From contig JBQHQH010000004.1 in the NCBI GenBank assembly GCA_052067355.1, forward strand, positions 129,052-193,051: a stretch of DNA of 64,000 nucleotides, written 5' to 3'. This document shows, in pieces, positions 53,422-61,900 of the stretch. How positions within the stretch are numbered: position 1 is the stretch's first letter; every line of letters starts with the position of its first letter. Below the pieces are notes generated by a model that was given only the letters and a program-made list of their open reading frames with translations, was not told the origin of the DNA and did not search any database. The position numbers and the translations under genes are program-made. The DNA comes from CABMKH01 sp040797625. GTDB taxonomy: Bacteria > Bacillota > Clostridia > Tissierellales > Tissierellaceae.

Positions 53422-54481
53422 AAAAATATGTCTTTATTTCCTTCCAGATTTCCTCTCTTATATCACTTATGCTCTCATAATCTACTGTCTGTTTATATGC
53501 TCGTTCTAAAGCTAGGTGATTTTTTTTGGCTCTTTTTAACCCTTCTATTCCTCTCTCAATTAGAGTCTCGTATATCCTATAATCTTTTTCATCTATATAG
53601 GAAGTATCAAAATAATCGTTGAGATTAATAGATATATGAGGGAACTTTTCTATAGCTCTATTTGCAGAAATTATTGTATCTATTTCAAATATCAAGATAG
53701 ATTCTATTCTATCTGGCATCATTGAATTATAATAAATTTCTGCATGATAGTCTCTTAGTTTTACTTCTTCTAATATCCTATTGAATATTTTCGACTTGCC
53801 AGTACCTATATCTCCTTGGATATAATATCTATTGGATATATCTGATAAGATAAATTCTGTATAGTCCACATATCCATCAGGAGTATAGGCATTGGAAAAT
53901 AGATGTCTAAGTTTAAATCCTCTATCTGACAAGATTTTTTTTTCTTCTTTAAATATCTCTTCAATGATATCTCTAATTTCTCTATTGACTTTCATGACAT
54001 CTACATGAGAACTATTACTTGTCTCAATCTCATCATAGATACATTTTGCTCCTTTAAAATAGTTAAATGCTTTTCTATAGGCCTGCTTATTATTGGCTTT
54101 AGCCTCAATAATTTGTTCCCTGTATTTTTTCAACTCTTCTCTATCTATAAACCTAGCTAAATCTACTATCTTATCTATCAAGCCTGGATAGATAGGATCC
54201 ACTGTATGTGGAGGAGTTCCATCTATTATCCCTATCCCTAAGCCATTTATGACAATGCCATCTATAGAATCAGGATCTGATGGACAATGATGATATTCTA
54301 TATCATATCCACTATTTAAAGCTCTTTCGCCTATCTCTCTCATCATAGAGGACTTTCCTCCACCGGGCATCCCCTTTAATATATATAGCATATTTCTATC
54401 TTTACCTATTATATTGTCATGAAAAGAAAAAAATCCTTGTGAGGTATTTCCTCCTGGAAACATTCGTCGAATTTTAGCCAT
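53420..54481 (-). CDS. Double P-loop ATPase of unknown function
   Basis: 353 residues with two nucleotide-binding modules: GMPGGGKSSMMREIG (about residues 37-50) and GDIGTGKSKIFNRIL (about residues 219-233), so an internally duplicated P-loop NTPase, as in a widespread uncharacterised clostridial family. The N-terminus (MFPGGNTSQGFFSFHDNI) is typical. Partners unknown; neighbours alaX and symporter give no firm clue. ATG with AGGAGGG. Confidence 0.85.
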   Translation of the reverse strand: MAKIRRMFPGGNTSQGFFSFHDNIIGKDRNMLYILKGMPGGGKSSMMREIGERALNSGYDIEYHHCPSDPDSIDGIVINGLGIGIIDGTPPHTVDPIYPGLIDKIVDLARFIDREELKKYREQIIEAKANNKQAYRKAFNYFKGAKCIYDEIETSNSSHVDVMKVNREIRDIIEEIFKEEKKILSDRGFKLRHLFSNAYTPDGYVDYTEFILSDISNRYYIQGDIGTGKSKIFNRILEEVKLRDYHAEIYYNSMMPDRIESILIFEIDTIISANRAIEKFPHISINLNDYFDTSYIDEKDYRIYETLIERGIEGLKRAKKNHLALERAYKQTVDYESISDIREEIWKEIKTYF

Positions 54482-54531
54482 AGTAACCCTCCTAAAAAAG
54501 ATTATATAGTATATAATTTATTCTTATACTA

Positions 54532-55890
54532 TCATTGTGTGCATGGAGAGGATAAAAAATTCTTCAAATAAATCTTAGTCTCTAATATTATCACTTTTCT
54601 TAGAGCTATAAGAGCTATAAGATTTGGAATAGCCATCAATCCATTTACAATATCTGCTAAAATCCAAATAGTGTCTAACTTTAACAATGGGCTCATACCA
54701 ACTAATGCAATAAATATATATCTATATGGCTTTATAGCCTTTATCCCAAATAGATACTCTACACACCTTTCTCCATAATAATTCCATCCCAATATAGTTG
54801 TAAATGCAAACAACATCAATCCTATAGTTATAATCAATGAACCACCTACAGGTAGGGCTTGATTAAAAGCTAGTGTAGTCATATCAGCTCCTTCAAATTC
54901 TCCTTGCCATGCTCCAGTAAGTATCAAAATTATCCCTGTCATAGTACATACAATAATAGTATCAAAAAATGTACCTGTCATAGATATAAGTCCTTGTTCT
55001 ACACAAGAGTTAGTCTTTGCTGCTGCTGTTGCAATTGGTGCACTTCCCAATCCAGATTCATTAGAAAATACTCCCCTTGCTACTCCATTCTTAATGGCAT
55101 ACATAACACTAGCACCTATAAATCCTCCTGTAGCAGCAGTCGGAGTAAATGCACTTTTAAATATCAATGCTACTGCACTAGGTAGTAGTTTTATATTTAA
55201 ACCTAAAATAAGTAGTGATCCTAAGATATATAATATGACCATAAAAGGAACCAATATCTCTGCTATCTTAGCTATACTCTTTATACCCTTTAAAGTCACT
55301 AAAGCTACTAATAGAGTTATAATTATTGCAGTAACTAGTATGGGAATATTGAAAGTAGATTTAGCAGAAGCTGCTATGGCATTGACTTGGGGAAAAGTAC
55401 CTATTCCAAAAAAGGCTACTCCAATTCCAAATAATGCAAACATCTTAGCCAACAACTTATTGCCAATTCCTCTCTCTATATAATACATTGGCCCTCCTGA
55501 CATCTGTCCATTGTCATCTACTACTCTATATTTTACTGCCAATAGACACTCTCCATATTTAGTTGCCATTCCAAAAAAACCTGCAATCCACATCCAAAAT
55601 AGAGCTCCTGGACCCCCTGCTTTAATAGCAGTAGCTACTCCTACAATATTTCCAGTACCTATAGTAGCTGCCAAAGCTGTACACAATGCTCCAAAACTAG
55701 AGACATCTCCTTCAGATTCATCATCTTTACCCTTAGTAAATAGATATCTCAACGCTAAAGGCAGCTTAAATATCTGTATCATATTCAAACTAAAAGTAAA
55801 GTAAATTCCAGTTCCCACCAATAATACCAATAGAGGTGGTCCCCATACCCAATCATTAATCCTTTGTAAAATCTGTACAATGCTTTCCAT
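54532..55890 (-). CDS. Sodium:alanine/glycine symporter (AGCS family)
   Basis: 452-residue membrane transporter with about 11 segments. Signatures: ALCTALAATIGTGNIVGVATAIKAGGPGALFWMW core, GGPMYYIERGIGNK, ANESGLGSAPIAAA-like SNESGLGSAPIATAAAKT and TILGWNYYGERC. The tandem glycine riboswitch upstream argues that glycine is a major substrate. Single gene between ATPase and prsA. Confidence 0.94.
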   Translation of the reverse strand: MESIVQILQRINDWVWGPPLLVLLVGTGIYFTFSLNMIQIFKLPLALRYLFTKGKDDESEGDVSSFGALCTALAATIGTGNIVGVATAIKAGGPGALFWMWIAGFFGMATKYGECLLAVKYRVVDDNGQMSGGPMYYIERGIGNKLLAKMFALFGIGVAFFGIGTFPQVNAIAASAKSTFNIPILVTAIIITLLVALVTLKGIKSIAKIAEILVPFMVILYILGSLLILGLNIKLLPSAVALIFKSAFTPTAATGGFIGASVMYAIKNGVARGVFSNESGLGSAPIATAAAKTNSCVEQGLISMTGTFFDTIIVCTMTGIILILTGAWQGEFEGADMTTLAFNQALPVGGSLIITIGLMLFAFTTILGWNYYGERCVEYLFGIKAIKPYRYIFIALVGMSPLLKLDTIWILADIVNGLMAIPNLIALIALRKVIILETKIYLKNFLSSPCTQ

Positions 55891-55961
55891 GTAAATTCCT
55901 CCCTTTAATTAATCTGTCGATTCTTAAAAACTGAAAAGGAAGGCCTTCAATAAATAGACAA

Positions 55962-55987
55962 AGGCTAAATCCAATTGGATTTAGCCT
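55962..55987 (-). terminator. Expression-platform terminator of glycine riboswitch
   Basis: Palindrome AGGCTAAATCCAA / TTGGATTTAGCCT with T-rich tail on the minus strand, between the aptamers and the symporter start. Confidence 0.75.
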
Positions 55988-56023
55988 CGAGTAATTCAAA
56001 AAATATAGTTTTCTTTATGAATT

Positions 56024-56185
56024 ATGCTCTGTCCTTTTACCTGAGAGTTTGGCTAAATAATAAAAAATATTTAGCTTGCTCCTTCGGTGCTCACATTGAG
56101 GCTCTCCAGAGGTTCGTCCAATAGCGGTCCTTTTGCCTGAAAGCATAACTCCTTCGGCGGATCTAAAGATCTCTCTCCCACTACC
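56024..56185 (-). promoter_or_regulatory. Tandem glycine riboswitch
   Basis: Two glycine aptamers on the minus strand. Aptamer 1 shows GGGAGAGA, GCCGAAGGAG and TCAGGCAAAAGGAC; aptamer 2 shows GGAGAGCC, CACCGAAGGAGCAAG and CTCAGGTAAAAGGACAGAG. The linker is short, as in cooperative tandem switches. Followed by a terminator, so it controls the symporter transcript; glycine usually turns such switches on. Confidence 0.93.
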
Positions 56186-56234
56186 TTCATCCGATAATTT
56201 TCAATTGTTAAAAAATCCTTATATTACCTAATCA

Positions 56235-56263
56235 ATAATACCACTATATGATATTATTATCAA
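56235..56263 (-). promoter_or_regulatory. Promoter of riboswitch-symporter transcript
   Basis: Minus strand TTGATA (56258-56263), 17 nt, TATTAT (56235-56240); start about 45 nt before the first aptamer. Confidence 0.65.
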
Positions 56264-56281
56264 CAACTTTTTAAACCTATA

Positions 56282-57181
56282 TTATTCTTCTATTGTATCC
56301 TTGAAAAGATTGTTTGTTATATTATGTTCCTTATACTTCTCTTCATACCATTTATGATAAGCTTCAGGAATCTTACTTTCCATTAACATTCTCTCTATAT
56401 CATCTCTATGTTCTTCTAAACTTGCAGCTTTTGCTTCTTTTTTGTCTTCTACTTGAATTATGTGATAGCCAAAATCAGTCTTTACTGGTTCACTTATTTC
56501 ACCTTTTTCTAGAGAAAATGCTGCATCATCAAAACTTTGTACATTCTTTCCTCTACTAAAATATCCTAAGCTGCCTCCCACAATTTTAGTTCCTTCATCA
56601 AGGGAATATTCCTTTGCAAGTTCAGCAAAATCTCCACCCTCTAATAGTTTCTTTCTGATATCTTCTGCTTCTTCTTCTGTCTCAACTAATATATGTCTAG
56701 CACTGACCTGCTCACCTTGAGCTAAACTTTCCTTGTTTTCCTCAAAGAAGTCTGTTATTTCCTCTTCACTTACCTCTATATCAGATTCTAGAAGCTTCTT
56801 AATCTGCATGTTGATTTCTATGCTCTTTTTCATATCATCCATAGTATAACCTTGATATTTTAAAGCTTCATTAAATCGTTCTTCTCCCCCATAATATTCT
56901 ATAAGCTGATCTATCTCTTTTTGAATATCTTCTTCTTTAATCTCAATATTTTGTTTTTCAATTTCTAATTGAACTACTTTTTCTCCAATTAAAGAATTTA
57001 AAACTTGTTCACCATACTCTTGAACCAATAGATCATATAACTCATCTTTAGTTATCTTTACATCATCTACCTTTGCCACAACTTCCTCATTTTTACATCC
57101 AGTCATACCTACTATAAGTAGTATACTAATTCCTAACACCATAAATTTATTTATCTTACTCTTTAATAGTCCCTTTACCAA
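56282..57181 (-). CDS. prsA: PrsA-type foldase lipoprotein (peptidyl-prolyl isomerase)
   Basis: Extracytoplasmic chaperone, 299 residues. Lipoprotein signal LLIVGMTGC (Cys near residue 29), SurA-N-like helical arms (residues 40-150), then a parvulin domain (about 155-250): ARHILVETEEEAEDI, GGDFAELAKEYSLD, GGSLGYFSRGKNVQSFDDAAFSLEKGEIS core and FGYHIIQVEDKK. TTG start, weak spacing to GGAGATGAG. Last gene before the tRNA-Sec remnant. Confidence 0.93.
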   Translation of the reverse strand: MVKGLLKSKINKFMVLGISILLIVGMTGCKNEEVVAKVDDVKITKDELYDLLVQEYGEQVLNSLIGEKVVQLEIEKQNIEIKEEDIQKEIDQLIEYYGGEERFNEALKYQGYTMDDMKKSIEINMQIKKLLESDIEVSEEEITDFFEENKESLAQGEQVSARHILVETEEEAEDIRKKLLEGGDFAELAKEYSLDEGTKIVGGSLGYFSRGKNVQSFDDAAFSLEKGEISEPVKTDFGYHIIQVEDKKEAKAASLEEHRDDIERMLMESKIPEAYHKWYEEKYKEHNITNNLFKDTIEE

Positions 57182-57203
57182 TTTTATCTCATCTCCTTCA
57201 TTT

Positions 57204-57226
57204 TTAAAAAAACAGCTTAAGCTGCT
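57204..57226 (-). terminator. Weak terminator upstream of prsA
   Basis: Palindrome CAGCTTAAGCTG followed by seven T residues on the minus strand, just after the decayed tRNA copy. Confidence 0.4.
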
Positions 57227-57235
57227 AATCTACTA

Positions 57236-57298
57236 TGCCGAGAGTCTGTGAGAATCGAATTCACTCAGGATGATCCTAACACCCTGCTCTGGTTTTGA
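57236..57298 (-). pseudogene. Decayed 3' half of tRNA-Sec
   Basis: On the minus strand 63 nt match the true tRNA-Sec from its anticodon TCA to the 3' CA, with 10 mismatches by my count, mostly transitions. The sequence 5' of the anticodon is unrelated. The long variable arm and T arm (TTCGATTCTCACA) are still evident, but the acceptor (CTCTCGGCA) has no partner. A partial tRNA copy breaking in the anticodon loop is what tyrosine-integrase insertion leaves behind. Confidence 0.8.
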
Positions 57299-57674
57299 GA
57301 TTACTCAATAGCATATTTAAAATCATATAAAATTTATTGATATCTAGCTATCTATAACTAATTATAGTTATTAATATATTCAAAACCTAAGCTTGTCTTT
57401 ATAATATGGTTGTAGTTATCTCACATTTTAAAAGCTAAAATGTTCCCCACTTTTAACTCCGTTGTACCTATACTAATATACACTAAATTTTAAGAATTGT
57501 AAACAGGCTATATGTATTGTGTATTATATATGTGATAATCTTACCTTGTATTCTCTAATATATTATCAAGTGGCACGCAAAGTGGCACGCAAAACGAAAA
57601 AATGAGAGTTGTGAGATGAAAAAATGCAATAAAAAAAGACCATAGAAAACTCTACAGTCCTTGATTTTGTTGAA
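57299..57674. other. Spacer between tRNA-Sec and its partial copy
   Basis: About 375 nt without a supported gene. It holds a 12-nt tandem repeat (AAGTGGCACGCA twice, 57568-57591), the tRNA-Sec terminator at 57631-57660, and otherwise AT-rich sequence. Could be the remnant of an excised or decayed mobile element. Confidence 0.5.
57631..57660 (-). terminator. Terminator of tRNA-Sec
   Basis: Minus strand GACTGTAG / CTATGGTC with two G-U pairs, a short loop and seven T residues, 15 nt after the tRNA 3' end. Confidence 0.7.
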
Positions 57675-57771
57675 TGGCGGGAGTATGTGAGAATCGAACT
57701 CACCCAGGACGCTCCTAACGCCCCGCGCTGGTTTTGAAGACCAGAGGGCCCACCAGAACCCATCTACCCCC
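57675..57771 (-). tRNA. selC: tRNA-Sec (anticodon TCA)
   Basis: 97-nt selenocysteine tRNA that decodes UGA. Minus strand: 5' GGGGGTAG acceptor pairing with ATACTCCC, anticodon loop CTTCAAA with TCA at 57735-57737, a long variable arm (GCGGGGCGTTAGGAGCGTCC) and T arm GTGAGTTCGATTCTCAC, with CCA encoded. Long acceptor and variable arms are diagnostic. Downstream of selB and a response regulator. Confidence 0.95.
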
Positions 57772-57837
57772 TTATATTGACAACAAATCTAATTATATGA
57801 TATTTTTAGAATGATTTCAAGTAATATTAAAAATCTA

Positions 57838-58527
57838 TTATATATTATTAAAATAATATCCTACTCCCCATTTTGTCATTATGTATTGAGTATTTTTAGA
57901 ATACTTGCTTATCTTTTCTCTGATTCTTCTAATATGCACATCTATTGTCCTTAAATCTCCAAAATAAGCATATCCCCATACCTTTTCCAGCAATTCTTCC
58001 CTAGTAAATATCTTTCCAGGATTTGAGGATAGGGCATAAAATAAATCAAACTCTTTTCCTGTCAAATCAATATCCTTGTCCTCTATGGTTATTCTTCGCC
58101 TCAAAGTATTTATAGTAAAGTCTTTGAATTTTAATATATGCTTATTTTTATCAGCAATTCTATAATTTATCCTTCTAAGGATTGTCTTTATCCTAGCTTT
58201 TAACTCCAAAATATTAAAAGGCTTGACCATATAATCATCTGCACCATATTCTAATGCCAATATCTTTGTCATGTCTTCATTATTTTTTGTAGCCACAATT
58301 ATGGGAACAAAGGATATATTTCTTATATCTTTACATATCTCTAATCCATCCATATCAGGCATTTCTAATTCAAGTATTATCAGGTCATAGGATTTATTCA
58401 TTATCCTATCTATAACAATCTTCCCAGCCCCAATGATCTCTGTAACAAAATCATCCTGTTCCAGACTATATTTTAACCCTTCTGCAAATGTCTTATCTTT
58501 ATCAATAATCAATATTTTGCTCTTCAT
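57838..58527 (-). CDS. OmpR-type response regulator with altered receiver
   Basis: 229 residues. Receiver domain (1-118) and winged-helix DNA-binding domain (135-229, LTGKEFDLFYALSSNPGKIFTREELLEKVWG, RTIDVHIRRIREKI). The phospho-acceptor Asp is Glu53 (LIILELEMPDMDG), and the acidic pair near residue 9 reads IIDKD; the conserved Lys (YMVKPF) is kept. So it is probably not regulated by phosphorylation in the standard way. No histidine kinase gene is near. It follows selB by 19 nt and precedes tRNA-Sec, so it belongs to the sel transcript. Confidence 0.9.
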   Translation of the reverse strand: MKSKILIIDKDKTFAEGLKYSLEQDDFVTEIIGAGKIVIDRIMNKSYDLIILELEMPDMDGLEICKDIRNISFVPIIVATKNNEDMTKILALEYGADDYMVKPFNILELKARIKTILRRINYRIADKNKHILKFKDFTINTLRRRITIEDKDIDLTGKEFDLFYALSSNPGKIFTREELLEKVWGYAYFGDLRTIDVHIRRIREKISKYSKNTQYIMTKWGVGYYFNNI

Positions 58528-58546
58528 TTCATCACCCCAAAAACTA

Positions 58547-60460
58547 TCAATCCTTGTTCAAAACTCTTTTATCAATCTCTCGTTTGGTTATCTTATTTTG
58601 ATCAAAATATTCCAATAATGCTAAAGAAAGTTTCCTATTGATATTTAACAGATCTCTATATTCCGCAACTGAAACAGAACCATTTTTAAGAATATATTCC
58701 CTTAACTTCTCTAAAGCTCTATTGTAGTATTCTTTTCCTATGAATAATTCTTCATTTAATTTAATTATCTCTCCTGTATTTACCAGAGAATTAAACACCT
58801 CATTGAAGATTTCCTGTTGAACTTTCAACATTTCACATAATTCATCTCTCTTAGGTGGTAAAGCTGAGATCTCTCCTAATATCTTAAGTATATTAGTCTT
58901 TATACTAGACTGCTCTTCGTCGTAGGAGATTTCAAATCCACTTAATTTGAGATTTTCATTATCTCTTTCTAAATGGCCTTCCTTGACTAATCCTTCAATA
59001 AATATTTCCCCAACCCTCGGCTTTACATTTTTCAAAAATTTACTCCTGATCTCTTCCTTAGCTATTCCAGACCTAAGAGGATATTTCCTATGGTAATCCT
59101 CTAATTCTTTCATTATACTATCTCTAAGATAATCATAATAGCTATTATGAATGACATATATGTCCTTTGTCAAGGAAAAAAGTACTACTCTCTTATCTGT
59201 GGCTAATTCTCGTATCTCCTCCATCAATCCCTCTTCAGATAGAGAAGTATAGGACATAATATCCCTTATAGATGGAAAATCTCTGCTCTTTGACTCTATT
59301 ATCCTCTCTATGATATCCTTTGAACTTCCTTTATCTTTTATCTCCAACTCTTTTAAAGTCTTTTCGTCATATCTCTTCTTCTTTTTAGGATTTGAATCTA
59401 ATACCTCTCCTCCTCCAATAGTAAACATAGGAGAATAGAATCTTATAATAAATCTATCCTTCATCTTAGCCACAACTTCCTCTTCAAGTCTCAGCTGGAC
59501 AAAAGCCTCTTCTCCTGGCTTTAACTCTTCCCTATCTAGTAGGACCATTCTACATAATACCTCTTTTGTTCCTATATAGAGTCTAACTCTAGTCCTATTT
59601 TTAATAGCCTTATCAAATGATTTTAAAAGTCTGACCTTGGCATCTAGCATCATGGTACCTTCCATAGAACCTATTGGAGCTATTACATGTCCTCTATCTA
59701 CATCTTCCTTCTTTACCCCTGCTAGATTGACTGCCACTCTCTGTCCTGCATATGCCATATCTGAATCTCTATCATGAACTTGTATAGATCTAATTCTAGC
59801 AGTATTTTGACTTGGGTATATCTGCACCTCATCACCAATATTTAACTTTCCCGACAACAATGTACCTGTCACTATAGTGCCAAATCCCGATATGGTAAAA
59901 GCTCTATCAACAGGCAAACGTGGTAATTCATCTGAATTTATATCTTCCATCTCTTCTGTATATTCTTCCAATAGGTTGATAACATCCTCTAAACCTTGCT
60001 TTGTAACTGAAGACGCTCTAATAATGGGGCTATCTTCTAAAAAAGTCCCTCTTACTTCTTCTCTTATCTCTTCTTCAACAAGATCCATCCAATCTTCATC
60101 TACCATATCTATCTTAGTCATAGCTATAAATCCCTTTTTGATACCCAATAAATCCAATATAGCTAGGTGTTCTAGAGTTTGAGGCATAATTCCCTCATCC
60201 GCAGCTACGATTAAAATCACTATATCAATACCTATTACACCAGCCAACATATTCTTAACAAACTTTTCATGACCTGGAACATCTATTATTCCAGCCCTTT
60301 GTCCACTAGGTAAATCAAAATATGTAAACCCCAACTCTATAGATATACCTCGTTTTTTCTCCTCTTCAAGTCTATCTGTATTTCTCCCTGTCAGCGCCCT
60401 TATAAGGCTAGTCTTCCCGTGGTCAATATGACCTGCAGTACCTACTATTATATGTTTCAT
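58547..60460 (-). CDS. selB: Selenocysteine-specific elongation factor SelB
   Basis: EF-Tu-like GTPase that brings Sec-tRNA to UGA codons with a SECIS hairpin. 637 residues: G1 GTAGHIDHGKTSLIRALTG, G3 DVPGHEKF, G4 TKIDMVDE, beta-barrel domains, then C-terminal winged-helix repeats (residues about 390-637) that bind SECIS RNA. The start overlaps the selA stop by 4 nt (ATGA). Confidence 0.97.
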   Translation of the reverse strand: MKHIIVGTAGHIDHGKTSLIRALTGRNTDRLEEEKKRGISIELGFTYFDLPSGQRAGIIDVPGHEKFVKNMLAGVIGIDIVILIVAADEGIMPQTLEHLAILDLLGIKKGFIAMTKIDMVDEDWMDLVEEEIREEVRGTFLEDSPIIRASSVTKQGLEDVINLLEEYTEEMEDINSDELPRLPVDRAFTISGFGTIVTGTLLSGKLNIGDEVQIYPSQNTARIRSIQVHDRDSDMAYAGQRVAVNLAGVKKEDVDRGHVIAPIGSMEGTMMLDAKVRLLKSFDKAIKNRTRVRLYIGTKEVLCRMVLLDREELKPGEEAFVQLRLEEEVVAKMKDRFIIRFYSPMFTIGGGEVLDSNPKKKKRYDEKTLKELEIKDKGSSKDIIERIIESKSRDFPSIRDIMSYTSLSEEGLMEEIRELATDKRVVLFSLTKDIYVIHNSYYDYLRDSIMKELEDYHRKYPLRSGIAKEEIRSKFLKNVKPRVGEIFIEGLVKEGHLERDNENLKLSGFEISYDEEQSSIKTNILKILGEISALPPKRDELCEMLKVQQEIFNEVFNSLVNTGEIIKLNEELFIGKEYYNRALEKLREYILKNGSVSVAEYRDLLNINRKLSLALLEYFDQNKITKREIDKRVLNKD

Positions 60461-61881
60461 ATACTACACTCCTCAAGATTTTCCACTGCAAACTTTATAC
60501 CCTCAAGTATAATAGTAAATTCCTCTCTCTTTAAGGTTCTCATATCCATATATATCTTGTCTTTATACAATCTAGTTATTATTGGAACAGAGTATCTTCT
60601 CAATTGATTTTCAAAAGCTTGAGTACTTATACCATCTAAATTCAACACTACACATATTGTAGGTAATTGTTCTAGTGGAAGTGAACCACCACCAACTTCT
60701 GAATAACTTTCCTCTAAATGAACTTTGATCTTTGAACCAAAACCTAGATTATCTATTTCATATGATAGCTCCTTTGCCATAGAGTTTATTTCTTCTATAG
60801 ACATAGTGAGCATTTTCAAAGTAGGAATCTTGTTTATGGCAAATCTCTCATCTAAATAATATCGTAATATAACCTCTAAAGCTGAAATTGTAAACTTATC
60901 AATTCTAAAAGCTCTAGTTAAAGGATGTCTCTTCATAGCATCTATATATTTCTTTTTGCCAACTATGATCCCTGCCTGGGGACCACCTAATAGCTTATCT
61001 CCACTAAATGTGACTACATCTACACCCTTTTTTATGGACTCCTGAACAGTCGGCTCATACTCCAATCCATATTTTGATAAGTCTACTAAAACCCCACTTC
61101 CCAAATCTTCGACAATGGGGATACTATACTCTTTCTTCAGTTTTGTCAATTCATCTATTTCTATTGAAGATGTGAATCCAAGAATTCTATAATTAGATGT
61201 ATGAACCTTTAATAAAACCCCAGTATCTTCATTTATGGCATTTTCATAATCCCATAGATGAGTCTTGTTAGTTGTACCAACTTCAACTAATCTTGCGCCG
61301 CTTTGCTCCATTACCTCTGGAATTCTAAAGGATCCACCTATCTCGATTAATTCTCCTCTAGATACTATAACCTCTCTATCTTTAGCCAATGCACTCAATG
61401 CCAATAGCACTGCTGCTGCATTATTATTTACTACCATAGCAGCCTCTGCACCTGTAATCTCCACTAATATATCTTCTAAATGAGAATATCTAGATCCTCT
61501 AGTCCCACTTTCTAAATCGTATTCCAAATTTGAATAATTGACAACTGTCTCCTCTATATTTTCCATTATCTCTTTATTTAACAAAGACCTACCTAAATTA
61601 GTGTGAATCACTACTCCTGTTGCATTTATCACTCTTCTCAGACTAAGCCTTTCTCTCTCCGCAACTCTGCGGTGTATATTTTTATTTAAATATGATAGTT
61701 TTTCTAATATGTCATCTTCATTTAGGCGTCCACCTTTTATCGTATCTCTCAATATATCTATCTCTTCTCTAATAGAATCCAAGACTATCTTTCTAGGTAC
61801 TATGCTCAGCATCTCTTTTATTTTTTTATCTTCCAGTATCTCATTTACATTTGGAATAAGGGTAAATAAATTTTTCTTCAT
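60457..61881 (-). CDS. selA: L-seryl-tRNA(Sec) selenium transferase SelA
   Basis: PLP enzyme converting Ser-tRNA-Sec to Sec-tRNA with selenophosphate. 474 residues from ATG 61881 (MKKNLFTLIPNVNEIL) with GGAGGG. Signature NATGVVIHTNLGRSLLN, VVNNNAAAVLLALSA and the PLP lysine in VTFSGDKLLGGPQAGIIVGKK. After selD, before selB. Confidence 0.97.
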   Translation of the reverse strand: MKKNLFTLIPNVNEILEDKKIKEMLSIVPRKIVLDSIREEIDILRDTIKGGRLNEDDILEKLSYLNKNIHRRVAERERLSLRRVINATGVVIHTNLGRSLLNKEIMENIEETVVNYSNLEYDLESGTRGSRYSHLEDILVEITGAEAAMVVNNNAAAVLLALSALAKDREVIVSRGELIEIGGSFRIPEVMEQSGARLVEVGTTNKTHLWDYENAINEDTGVLLKVHTSNYRILGFTSSIEIDELTKLKKEYSIPIVEDLGSGVLVDLSKYGLEYEPTVQESIKKGVDVVTFSGDKLLGGPQAGIIVGKKKYIDAMKRHPLTRAFRIDKFTISALEVILRYYLDERFAINKIPTLKMLTMSIEEINSMAKELSYEIDNLGFGSKIKVHLEESYSEVGGGSLPLEQLPTICVVLNLDGISTQAFENQLRRYSVPIITRLYKDKIYMDMRTLKREEFTIILEGIKFAVENLEECSI

Positions 61882-61900
61882 TATAGGCCCTCCTAATTCA

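Noticed and set aside
55094..55804. + strand frames opposite the AGCS symporter
   Set aside because: Antisense shadows of transmembrane segments.
57480..57606. Possible integrase C-terminus ending VARKVARKTKK near tRNA-Sec
   Set aside because: Only the terminal repeat-derived residues look suggestive; the upstream frame resembles no tyrosine recombinase. Kept only as part of the scar hypothesis.
57566..57763. 65-codon minus-strand frame across tRNA-Sec
   Set aside because: It lies mostly inside the tRNA gene and its terminator; the peptide has no ribosome site or recognisable feature.
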